From Rhodanobacter sp. A1T4 (GTDB taxonomy: Bacteria > Pseudomonadota > Gammaproteobacteria > Xanthomonadales > Rhodanobacteraceae): DNA of 64,000 bases. A program made the translations under genes and the position numbers. Positions 8,762 through 17,029 of this stretch are shown piece by piece. The notes beneath the pieces were generated by a model. That model ran no database searches. It had not been told where the DNA came from and worked only from the letters and a program-made list of their open reading frames with translations. Positions within the stretch are counted from its first letter, which is position 1. Every line of letters starts with the position of its first letter. The stretch covers positions 1-64,000 of the forward strand of contig NZ_JACHCP010000012.1 in the NCBI RefSeq assembly GCF_014207185.1, written 5' to 3'.

Positions 8762-10112
8762 TTTTCGGCACTCCGTGGTGTTTCGCATGGCTGTCGGCTA
8801 CGGCCTGCTGCTCTTGGTCTCGGTCGCACTCATCTCGACCGTGTTCTACATCGGTACTGCCGGCTTGATATCCCGCAATATTGATGCGCAGCTGACCGCG
8901 ACTTCCCGGCGCCTTATCAAGATATACAACCAGGCGGGACAGGCTGCACTTGAGCACGAGATCCATCTCCTGCTCACCGACGATCGCGATGTCGACACCG
9001 AGGTCTATCTGCTGGTCGATCCGCAGGGGCACAAGATCATCGGCAACCTCACCGCATGGTCGGGTCTCAATGGCCACAGTAACGAGCTGGTCAAACAGCA
9101 GGTGAAACGACTCGGGCGCGACTCGATCAGCCGGCTACTGATCTATCGCTTTCCGGATGGCACCAACCTAGTCGTCGGGCGCGACGTGCAGGATCAGCAC
9201 GAACTCGAGCGCATGAGCATCACGGCACTGTCGCTGGGCGGTCTGTTGGCGCTAGTGCTGGCAACGCTCGGCGCATGGCTGTTTCGCCGACAGCTGAAAA
9301 GGCAGCTCAACGCGATTCACCGCACCACCACCGAAATTTCCGCGGGCAATCTCGACCGGCGCATCGCCGTCGGTCGGTCGCAGGACGAGTTCGCCATCGT
9401 GGCGCACGACGTCAACTCCATGCTCGATGAGATCGAACGCCTGATGGAAACCGCGCGCGATGTATCCAACGCCATTGCACACGATCTGCGAACGCCGCTG
9501 AGCCGCATCCGTAGCAGCCTCGAGGATGCGCTGCATCGGCATTCGACGACAGACAGACTATCCGCCAGCGCACAATACGCCATTGATGAAATCGATGCCG
9601 TCACGATCGTGCTCGACAAGCTGCTGCAGATTGCCGAAGCCGAATCCGGCGTTCGTCGCCAGCACTTTGAATCGATGCCTCTGGGCGGGGTGATCGCCGA
9701 CATCGTCGAGCTGTACCAGCCGGCGGCCGAGAACGAGGGCATGCAATTGAGTCTGAAGATCGAAGGGGAGCCACAGGTTTTCGTGGACCGCGATCTGATC
9801 GCCGGTGTCACCGCCAACTTGCTGGACAATGCCCTGAAATACGCTGGTCGTGGCGCACGTATCCAGGTGTGTATCCTGCGCGATAACAGGAACGTGCTCC
9901 TCGTAGTGCAGGACGATGGCCCTGGCATCCCAGCCAAGGCCATTGGGCGAGTGACCGAGCGTTTCTTCCGGGTCGATGCCAGTCGCCATTTGCGCGGCAA
10001 CGGCCTTGGTCTGTCGATCGTGGCTGCGGTAGTTACCCTGCATCGCGGCACACTCACGCTGGAAGACGCCCTTCCCGGCCTCAAGGTGAGCATCTCGCTA
10101 CCGCAGGGCTGA
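8754..10112 (+). CDS. Sensor histidine kinase
   Basis: Membrane kinase of 452 residues, partner of the preceding regulator. It has a TM helix near 11-33, a periplasmic sensor of roughly 125 residues, a second TM near 160-180 and a HAMP linker. The H-box AIAHDLRTPLSRIRS has the phospho-accepting histidine at about H243. The ATPase domain has N-box NLLDNALKYA, G1 DDGPGIP and G2 GNGLGLSIV. The ATG at 8754 overlaps the regulator stop; a GTG 14 codons upstream is less likely. The ligand cannot be read from the sequence. Confidence 0.93.
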   Translation: MASFRHSVVFRMAVGYGLLLLVSVALISTVFYIGTAGLISRNIDAQLTATSRRLIKIYNQAGQAALEHEIHLLLTDDRDVDTEVYLLVDPQGHKIIGNLTAWSGLNGHSNELVKQQVKRLGRDSISRLLIYRFPDGTNLVVGRDVQDQHELERMSITALSLGGLLALVLATLGAWLFRRQLKRQLNAIHRTTTEISAGNLDRRIAVGRSQDEFAIVAHDVNSMLDEIERLMETARDVSNAIAHDLRTPLSRIRSSLEDALHRHSTTDRLSASAQYAIDEIDAVTIVLDKLLQIAEAESGVRRQHFESMPLGGVIADIVELYQPAAENEGMQLSLKIEGEPQVFVDRDLIAGVTANLLDNALKYAGRGARIQVCILRDNRNVLLVVQDDGPGIPAKAIGRVTERFFRVDASRHLRGNGLGLSIVAAVVTLHRGTLTLEDALPGLKVSISLPQG

Positions 10113-10147
10113 GAGCGCGCTCTTCACGACTCAGGCGATGGCATGAG

Positions 10148-10840
10148 TTAACCTTGATCGACGCCAAGCTGTTCTTTCAACCCTGCCCAACCCTTCGGCG
10201 TGACCTGGACAGCACGAGACGTTTTCGAGCGTCGCAGCCAACCATTCGCGCATAACAGGCTCATCCATCTCACCCCGAGCGGACCGGCAAGATGGTACTC
10301 CCGCTCCGTCCAATCGAGACATTGTCGGGCCATTCCATGCCGGCTCGACGGCAACTCGCCCAGATCGAGGCCCATGCGGTCGAACCATACGACACCCGCT
10401 GGCGTCACATCGAATCGCTTATCCGCCGCAGCGACAATCCATCCGCGCTCCTGCAAGCCTCGCGTCATTGCCACTCCCACCCGCCCGGCTAGGTGGTCGT
10501 AGCAGCAACGAGCCAGACGCAGATGACGCGCCTCCGGATCAGGCAACCGTCGTCGTACAGGTTCTGTGGTGCCAATCAAGGCGAGATGCTCGAGCGCCAG
10601 CGCGACGTGCGAGCCCGCCAACCGATAGTAGCGATGCCGCCCTTCGGTCTTGACTGTCAGCAAGCCACCGGCGAGAAGTTTGGCAAGGTGCGCGCTGGCC
10701 GTTTGCGCCGTCACACCCGCTGCATGGGCCAGTTCACCGGCCGGCCATGCCCGTCCGTCGACCAGCGTCATCAACATGGTCGCGCGCGTCGGATCAGCGA
10801 TCAGATAAGCGACAGAAGCGAGATTAGGTTGTGCGCGCAT
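10148..10840 (-). CDS. ArsR-type winged-helix transcriptional regulator
   Basis: The 230-residue protein has an N-terminal ArsR-like helix-turn-helix (about 8-85: DPTRATMLMTLVDG, VTAQTASAHLAKL, EGRHRYYRLAG). A C-terminal extension of about 140 residues is longer than classical ArsR repressors and shows no obvious metal-binding cysteine cluster. The start is the ATG at 10840 with GGGGA upstream. It is divergent from an MFS exporter, with a perfect dyad between the two genes, so local repression of the exporter is likely. The ligand is unknown. Confidence 0.85.
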   Translation of the reverse strand: MRAQPNLASVAYLIADPTRATMLMTLVDGRAWPAGELAHAAGVTAQTASAHLAKLLAGGLLTVKTEGRHRYYRLAGSHVALALEHLALIGTTEPVRRRLPDPEARHLRLARCCYDHLAGRVGVAMTRGLQERGWIVAAADKRFDVTPAGVVWFDRMGLDLGELPSSRHGMARQCLDWTEREYHLAGPLGVRWMSLLCANGWLRRSKTSRAVQVTPKGWAGLKEQLGVDQG

Positions 10841-10889
10841 GCTCGATCCCCGATAAACCTGTCGCCAGCGTAACCCCATGCCGGATCGA

Positions 10890-10913
10890 ATGCTTCGTCA
10901 AGTATCGAAGCAT
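10890..10913. promoter_or_regulatory. Perfect dyad ATGCTTCG-N8-CGAAGCAT, candidate operator
   Basis: Eight-base arms match perfectly around an 8-bp spacer, midway between the divergent regulator (start 10840) and MFS gene (start 10945). Size and placement fit a winged-helix dimer site. A weak promoter pair toward the MFS gene (TTGTGC-17-GATAAA, 10829-10857) lies upstream of it. Confidence 0.55.
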
Positions 10914-10944
10914 CAAGCAGCAAGATCGGTGCACACTCGACGTC

Positions 10945-12321
10945 ATGGATAAGGTGACCGTGTCTGCCACAAGCATGCTGCAACGTCGAGTGTTGGCGGC
11001 GACCAGCATCAGCTACGCCGTGGTGTTGCTGGATGCATCGATCGTCAACGTCGCGCTGGAACGCATCTCCAAGGCCCTGGCAACCGATATCGCTGGCCTG
11101 CAATGGATCGTAAGCGCCTATACCCTGGCTTTTGCAAGCCTGCTGCTGACCGGCGGCATTTCAGGCGATCGCTGGGGCGCCCGGAATATGTACCTCGCCG
11201 GCCTGATCGTGTTCATCCTCGCCTCGGCGCTCTGTGGACTGGCGCCCGACCTGATGATTCTGATCGCCGCTCGCACCTTGCAAGGTGTCGGAGCGGCCAT
11301 GCTGGTACCGTGCTCGCTGACCCTGATCAGCCATGCCTATCCGCATCCTCAGCAACGTGCCTCGGCGATCGGCGTATGGGTCGGCTGCGGTGGAGTCGCC
11401 ATGGCGGCCGGCCCCCTGGTCGGCGGCATCCTGATTCACTTGTTCGACTGGCGCAGCATCTTTCTGGTCAACGCACCGATCGGCGTGGTCGGAATCTGGC
11501 TGACTTGCCGCATCCCTCGTGACAAGAGGTCACTGCACGCACGGCCGTTCGACCCCGCCGGACAAATCACCGCGATGCTTGCACTGGGCGCATTGATCGC
11601 CGTGCTGATCGAAGGCTCACGGCTCGGCTGGCGATCGCCAACGATCCTGGCCGGGATGACCATCGACGGCATGGCATGGGTGGCTTTTCTGTTGATCGAG
11701 GCTCGCCGGTCACATCCCATGTTGCCGCTGCACCTGTTCAAGAACGCCATCTTTTCGGGCTCAACCCTCATTTCGATGGTGTCGGCCTTTGTGTTCTATG
11801 GCCTGACCTTCTTGCTCGGCCTGTATTTCCAGCGCGTGCACGGCTATTCGCCGTTGTGGACCGGGCTGTCCTTTCTGCCGCTGACCGCGGTAATGGTGGT
11901 CGGGAGCATGCTCTCGGGCCCTCTCGTCGCCAGATACGGCCAACGCTGGCCCATGTGCGCGGCATTCGGTCTTTACATGCTTGGCTTCCTGGGACTGACC
12001 CTGCTCACTCCAGCGTCGCCTTACTGGCTCGCCGCGCTGTCCATGCCGGCGATCGGCATCGCCGCCGGTTTCATCTCCCCGGCTGCTACGGCGCCCGCCA
12101 TGGGAACGGTCGAGAAAAGCCAGGCCGGCATCGCCGCCGGCGTACTCAACTCAGCCAGACAAACCGGTGCCGCGTTGGGTATTGCCGTGTTCGGCACGCT
12201 GATCGCGACATCTCCTTCGTTCGAGAACGGCATGCACGCTGCGTTGTGGATCGCTGCCGCCGTTTCTCTTGCCGCCGCGGTGATCTGGCGATTGACCATC
12301 ACTGGCATACCCACCGCATGA
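10945..12321 (+). CDS. DHA2-type MFS multidrug efflux transporter
   Basis: Inner-membrane proton-coupled exporter of 458 residues with about 14 hydrophobic segments. The first-helix signature LDASIVNVALERI, motif A-like GDRWGARNMY and the glycine-rich motif C (GVWVGCGGVAMAAGPLVGG) indicate the DHA2 drug antiporter family. The ATG at 10945 was chosen because the upstream extension is hydrophilic and overlaps the operator dyad. Substrates are unknown. It is probably controlled by the divergent ArsR-type regulator. Confidence 0.92.
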   Translation: MDKVTVSATSMLQRRVLAATSISYAVVLLDASIVNVALERISKALATDIAGLQWIVSAYTLAFASLLLTGGISGDRWGARNMYLAGLIVFILASALCGLAPDLMILIAARTLQGVGAAMLVPCSLTLISHAYPHPQQRASAIGVWVGCGGVAMAAGPLVGGILIHLFDWRSIFLVNAPIGVVGIWLTCRIPRDKRSLHARPFDPAGQITAMLALGALIAVLIEGSRLGWRSPTILAGMTIDGMAWVAFLLIEARRSHPMLPLHLFKNAIFSGSTLISMVSAFVFYGLTFLLGLYFQRVHGYSPLWTGLSFLPLTAVMVVGSMLSGPLVARYGQRWPMCAAFGLYMLGFLGLTLLTPASPYWLAALSMPAIGIAAGFISPAATAPAMGTVEKSQAGIAAGVLNSARQTGAALGIAVFGTLIATSPSFENGMHAALWIAAAVSLAAAVIWRLTITGIPTA

Positions 12322-12486
12322 TCGGACATATCCACTCTGACGATTGCCGAGAGCATCGCCATATTCATCGCGGCGACAACCTTTCCAAACCGTAACTATT
12401 CCCTGGATTGTGTGGCCACTAAGGTGCTGGTCGCAGTACGCGCCGACCAGCGAGCTGTGTGTTCTCGCCCGTCGTCATGCGACACG

Positions 12487-12502
12487 CAGCGGAGATCCGC
12501 TG
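12487..12502. promoter_or_regulatory. Inverted repeat CAGCGGA-GA-TCCGCTG in the MFS-MFP gap
   Basis: Perfect 7-bp arms with a 2-bp centre lie 90 bp upstream of the membrane fusion protein gene, within a 270-bp intergenic stretch. It could be a regulator site for the efflux operon or an mRNA hairpin. No clear promoter hexamers were assigned. Confidence 0.35.
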
Positions 12503-12591
12503 CCCGGAGGTTGATCCGGCACGCCTGCCGAGTGCAGGCCGTGGCGGTTTTGCTGTCGGCGTTTTGCTACAGCATCGAATCTGGAGTGAGC

Positions 12592-13773
12592 ATGCAGACA
12601 ACCCGCACGTTGAAGATCGGCGCAGCCGCTCTCCCGGTCATCCTGATCCTGTTTCTCGCCTACACATGGCTTGCCCCGCGCAGCAATGTGCCGATGCCGG
12701 CCACGGCCGATACGTTAGCCGCGAAGGATGCGGTGGCGATCACCGATCTGCAGGCCAGGCATATCAACGTGGTTCCGGCAAGCACGCACGGCTTCGATAC
12801 ACAACTCGATGCGACCGGCTATGTCGACTTCAACCAGAACCGCCTGACCCAGGTGTTCTCGCCCTATCAGGGACGCGTGCTGCAGGTGCAGGCCGAGGCA
12901 GGCGACGATGTCAGGAAAGGCCAGACGCTGTTCACTGTGGAAAGCCCCGACCTGGTGCAGGCCGAGTCCAATCTGATTTCGACAGCGGGTCTGCTCGCGC
13001 TGTCGAACAAGACGCTGGAGCGAGCCCGCAAAATGCTCGAAGTCCAGGCCAACGCACAGAAGGACATCGAGCAGGCTGTCTCCGATCAGCAGACTGCCGA
13101 AGGCAATTACCAGGCTGCCCGCAATGCAGTGCGTATCTTCGGCAAGTCGGATGCAGCGATGGATCGCATCGTCGTCAACCGCAAAGTCGACGATGCCCTG
13201 GCGATCGTCAGCCCGTTTGCCGGCCAGGTAACCGCGCGCAGCATCGCACCCGGCACGCTGGTTCAACCCGGCTCGGCTACCGCTCCCATCACGGTAGCCG
13301 ACCTGTCCAGCGTATGGGTGGTGGCCAATGTGGCCGAGGACGCTATCTCGAGTCTGCGCATCGGTCAGCCGGTAACCGTGACGATAACCGCTCTGCCGAA
13401 CCGAACGCTGCAGGGCAAGATCAGCTACATCGGCAGTGCAGTCGATCCCAATACCCATCGGATCATCGTGCACGCGCAAATCGATAACGCCCAACATCAG
13501 CTGCATCCGCAGATGCTTGCCACCTTCACCGTGCAGACCGGTGCACCAATGCCGTCGATCGCCGTGCCGGTCAATGCCGTGGTGCGCGAAGGCGACGGCA
13601 CCATGACCGTATTCACTACGCAGGACGGCCGTCACTTCGTGCGACGCGAGGTCAAGCTCGGCCTGCAGCAGGATGGCCTGGATCAAGTCCTTAACGGCCT
13701 CACGGCCAATGAACGGGTAGCTGGCGATGGCGCCCTGTTCCTCAGCAATGCGCTGGCGCTGCAGTCGCAATAA
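12592..13773 (+). CDS. RND efflux membrane fusion protein (HlyD/CusB type)
   Basis: Periplasmic adaptor of 393 residues linking the RND pump to the outer-membrane factor. One N-terminal membrane anchor (about 8-27) is followed by a split lipoyl domain (GRVLQVQAEAGDDVRKGQ ... SPFAGQVTARSIAPG), a helical hairpin in between and a beta-barrel region (VWVVANVAEDAISSLRIGQ). The start at 12592 has GGAGTG five bases upstream; the frame upstream is Arg-rich and not membrane-like. No His- or Met-rich metal segment is visible. First gene of the MFP-RND-OMF operon. Confidence 0.92.
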   Translation: MQTTRTLKIGAAALPVILILFLAYTWLAPRSNVPMPATADTLAAKDAVAITDLQARHINVVPASTHGFDTQLDATGYVDFNQNRLTQVFSPYQGRVLQVQAEAGDDVRKGQTLFTVESPDLVQAESNLISTAGLLALSNKTLERARKMLEVQANAQKDIEQAVSDQQTAEGNYQAARNAVRIFGKSDAAMDRIVVNRKVDDALAIVSPFAGQVTARSIAPGTLVQPGSATAPITVADLSSVWVVANVAEDAISSLRIGQPVTVTITALPNRTLQGKISYIGSAVDPNTHRIIVHAQIDNAQHQLHPQMLATFTVQTGAPMPSIAVPVNAVVREGDGTMTVFTTQDGRHFVRREVKLGLQQDGLDQVLNGLTANERVAGDGALFLSNALALQSQ

Positions 13774-13828
13774 CAACCCCTCGTCGCGAATAGCCACGCA
13801 CTCCCATTAGAAGAAAGAAGGCAGGACC

Positions 13829-16800
13829 GTGTTCAGAGCCCTCATCGCATTTGCCCTGACCCGACGATCCATCGTGCTCATGGCATTGGCGGCCTTCGTC
13901 GTCGCCGGCCTGGCGGCGTACTCCAAACTCAATATCGAGGCCTACCCGAATCCGGCACCGGTGATCCTCGAGATCACCGCCCAGGCGCCCGGCCTTTCGG
14001 CGGAGGAAATGGAGCGGACCTATACACGACCGATGGAAATCGGCCTGGCCACCACGCCCGGCGTCGACAACATTCGCTCGACCTCGTTCTACGGCCTGTC
14101 CTTCGTCCGCATCACTTTCAAGTACGGCATCGACTATTACTTCGCCTATACGCAGGCGGCGCTGAACCTGCAGCAGAACGTCAATCTTCCGAGCAATCAG
14201 CAGCCGCAGATCCAGGCTTCCAGCCTGGTCGGCGAAATCTTCCGCTATCAAGTAGTCGGGCCGCCGCACTACGGCCTGACCAACCTGCGCACTCTGCAGG
14301 ACTGGGTCATCATACGCCGGCTGTTGTCGGTACCGGGCATCGCCCAGGTGGTGACGTGGGGCGGCACGACCAAGGAATACGCTGTCGACGCCGACCTGCG
14401 CAAGTTGGAGGGCTACAACATCACCGTGCCGCAGCTGATCAGCGCGATCGGCAATGCGAACATCAACGTCGGTGGTCGCACCATCAACCTTGGCCAGCAA
14501 TCGGTAAATATCCGCGGCGTGGGACTGATCAAGGACGTCGGTGATATCGGCAATATCGTGCTGACACAGTCGAACGGTACGCCGGTGCTGGTCAAGGATG
14601 TCGCGAAGGTATCGGTCGGCTCGGTGCCCCGTCTCGGCAAAGCCGGGCGCGATGATCAGGATGACGTGGTCACCGGCATCGTAGTGATGAACCGCACCGA
14701 GAAGACCAATGACGTGGTCGCCCGCGTCAAGGCGGCAGTGAACAAACTGAACCATGACGGCACTCTGCCGCCGGGTGTCCAGGTGGTGCCGTTCTACGAC
14801 CGCTCCACCCTGGTCGATGTCACGACTCATACCGTGTTGCACAACCTGCTGTTCGGCTGTCTGCTGGTGTTCCTGATCCAGTGGCTGTTCCTGGGCGATC
14901 TGCGCAGCGCGATCATCGTCAGCGCCAATATCCCGATCGCGCTGTTCTTCAGCATCATCATCCTGGTGCTGCTGGGCGACTCGGCCAACCTGCTGTCCGT
15001 GGGTGCGGTGGATTTCGGCATCATCGTCGATTCGGCGGTGATCCTGATCGAGAACATCTTCCGCAACTTTCAGAAGAATCACGAGGAAAAGCAGCAGTTG
15101 CTGCACGACCAGGCGCAAAGCGATTTCGCGATGTATGCGCGTGGCCATGCGGCGCATGGCTGGACCGAACGGCTTCGCCTGCTGTTCATCAGTGCGGTGC
15201 AGGTGGATCGCGCGGTGCTGTTTTCCTCCGCGATCACCGTCGCCGCCTTCATCCCGCTGTTCACCATGCAAGGTGTGGAGGGGCAGATCTTCAACCCGAT
15301 GGCACGCACCTATGCCTATGCCTTGTCCGGTGCGCTCCTCGCGACCTTCACGGTGACTCCGGTGCTGGCCTCATTGCTACTGCCCAGGCACGTCAGCGAA
15401 GCGGAAACTATCTTTGTACGCGGCATCCGCCGGATCTATTCGCCAGTGCTGCGCTGGGCGCTCGATAAGCGCAAGGCGACCGTCGCCATCGGTGTGGCGT
15501 TTCTGCTGTTGGCAGCCATGCTGCTGCCGCGCATCGGCAGCGAATTTCTGCCAGCGCTGGAAGAAGGCAACCTTTGGATCCGCGCCACCATGCCGACCAC
15601 GATCTCGCTCGAAGCCGGCATGGACAAGGTCAACCGCATGCGGCAGATCGTCAAGGCGCATCCGGAAGTGATCACGGTGGTGTCCCAGCATGGACGACCC
15701 GATGACGGCAGCGACGCCTCCGGCTTCTACAACGTCGAGCTGTTTGTGCCGCTCAAACCCGAAGGCGACTGGCTCAGCGGCCACACCAAGGAGCAGCTGG
15801 TCAATGATTTGCAAAAGGAGTTCACCGACGAATTCCCTGGCGTCGAATTCAATTTCTCGCAGTACATTCAGGACAACATCGAAGAGGGCCTGTCGGGCGT
15901 AAAAGGGGCCAATTCGGTCAAGGTGATCGGCCCCGACCTTGCAGTGCTGGAGAAGCTGGCCGATCAAGTTCGTCACGAGATGAGTCAGGTCAAGGGGATT
16001 GAGGACCTCGGCGTATTCCATGTGCTGGGCCAGCCCAATCTCAACATCACCATCGACCGCGCCAAGGCCGCACGCTACGGCCTCAACACTGGCGATATCA
16101 ACACCGTAGTGCAGGCCGCCGCCGGAGGCACGCAAGCAACCACCGTGCTGGAAGACGACAGGCAGTTTTCGCTGGTGGTGCGTCTGGCACCGCAGTACCG
16201 ATCGGACATACAGGCGATCGGCGATATCAAGGTGGGCTACACCGCACCCAGCGGCGCCACCGCCTATGTTCCGCTGCGCGAGGTAGCGACGATCTCGCTG
16301 GATACTGGCGCCTCCTACATCTACCACGAGAGCAACGAGCGCTTCATCCCGGTGAAGTTCAGCGTACGTGGCCGCGATCTGGGCAGCACGGTGGAGGATG
16401 CGCAGGCTCGCATTGCCAAGTATGTGGCACTGCCCAGCGGCTATCACATCTTCTGGGCCGGCGAATTCGAAGATCTGCAGCAGGCCAAACATCGGCTGGC
16501 GATCGTGCTGCCGATTGCGGTCGGGTTGATCCTTGCCCTGCTCTACACGCTGTTCAATTCGCTGCGCGACAGCCTGCTTACCCTGGCCGCGATCCCGTTC
16601 TCGATCGCTGGCGGCATCATCGCGCTATACCTATCCGGCTTGAACATGAGCGTGTCGGCAGCGATCGGTTTTGTGTCGCTGTTCGGCGTTTCGGTGATGA
16701 ACGGCATCCTGGTCATCTCCTACTTCAATCACCTTGTATTCGAGGGAAACCCGCCACTCGAAGCGATGTACCTCGCGGCCGAGCAACGCATGAGACCCAT

Positions 16801-17029
16801 GCTGATGACGGCATTGTCCGCATGCATCGGCCTGCTGCCGGCGGCGATTTCCACCGGCATCGGCAGCCAGGTACAGCGGCCACTGGCCACCGTCGTGGTG
16901 GGCGGCATGCTGCTCGGGCCCGTCATGCTGCTGATCGTCGCGCCGGCGCTGCAGGTGCTGGTGGTGGAGTGGTCGAATCGCCGCAAAGCACGCAAAACAC
17001 TCGCCAGCCCGGAAAAGGGAGGCCTGTGA
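13829..17029 (+). CDS. CzcA/CusA-family RND efflux pump
   Basis: Inner-membrane proton-driven pump of 1066 residues, with 12 TM helices and two large periplasmic loops expected. The TM4 motif DFGIIVDSAVILIEN has the charged residues D395, D401 and E408 typical of the heavy-metal (HME) RND branch. After TM4 there is a charged segment of about 35 residues (around 412-448) that looks longer than in common CzcA. The GTG start is preceded by an AGAAGGCAGGA ribosome site. It is followed by the OMF with a one-base overlap. Metal versus organic substrate cannot be decided from sequence alone. Confidence 0.93.
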   Translation: MFRALIAFALTRRSIVLMALAAFVVAGLAAYSKLNIEAYPNPAPVILEITAQAPGLSAEEMERTYTRPMEIGLATTPGVDNIRSTSFYGLSFVRITFKYGIDYYFAYTQAALNLQQNVNLPSNQQPQIQASSLVGEIFRYQVVGPPHYGLTNLRTLQDWVIIRRLLSVPGIAQVVTWGGTTKEYAVDADLRKLEGYNITVPQLISAIGNANINVGGRTINLGQQSVNIRGVGLIKDVGDIGNIVLTQSNGTPVLVKDVAKVSVGSVPRLGKAGRDDQDDVVTGIVVMNRTEKTNDVVARVKAAVNKLNHDGTLPPGVQVVPFYDRSTLVDVTTHTVLHNLLFGCLLVFLIQWLFLGDLRSAIIVSANIPIALFFSIIILVLLGDSANLLSVGAVDFGIIVDSAVILIENIFRNFQKNHEEKQQLLHDQAQSDFAMYARGHAAHGWTERLRLLFISAVQVDRAVLFSSAITVAAFIPLFTMQGVEGQIFNPMARTYAYALSGALLATFTVTPVLASLLLPRHVSEAETIFVRGIRRIYSPVLRWALDKRKATVAIGVAFLLLAAMLLPRIGSEFLPALEEGNLWIRATMPTTISLEAGMDKVNRMRQIVKAHPEVITVVSQHGRPDDGSDASGFYNVELFVPLKPEGDWLSGHTKEQLVNDLQKEFTDEFPGVEFNFSQYIQDNIEEGLSGVKGANSVKVIGPDLAVLEKLADQVRHEMSQVKGIEDLGVFHVLGQPNLNITIDRAKAARYGLNTGDINTVVQAAAGGTQATTVLEDDRQFSLVVRLAPQYRSDIQAIGDIKVGYTAPSGATAYVPLREVATISLDTGASYIYHESNERFIPVKFSVRGRDLGSTVEDAQARIAKYVALPSGYHIFWAGEFEDLQQAKHRLAIVLPIAVGLILALLYTLFNSLRDSLLTLAAIPFSIAGGIIALYLSGLNMSVSAAIGFVSLFGVSVMNGILVISYFNHLVFEGNPPLEAMYLAAEQRMRPMLMTALSACIGLLPAAISTGIGSQVQRPLATVVVGGMLLGPVMLLIVAPALQVLVVEWSNRRKARKTLASPEKGGL

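Noticed and set aside
10112-10123. Palindrome AGAGCGCGCTCT after the kinase gene
   Set aside because: Short, self-complementary without loop or T-run; not convincing as terminator or operator.
13742-15271. Long open frame (509 codons) antisense to the RND pump gene
   Set aside because: It is His/Asp/Gln-rich without domains and mirrors the codon bias of the RND gene on the other strand; a shadow frame of GC-rich coding DNA.
15377-16492. Second long antisense frame in the RND gene
   Set aside because: Same reason: no ribosome site, low-complexity composition, and the plus-strand RND reading is unambiguous.
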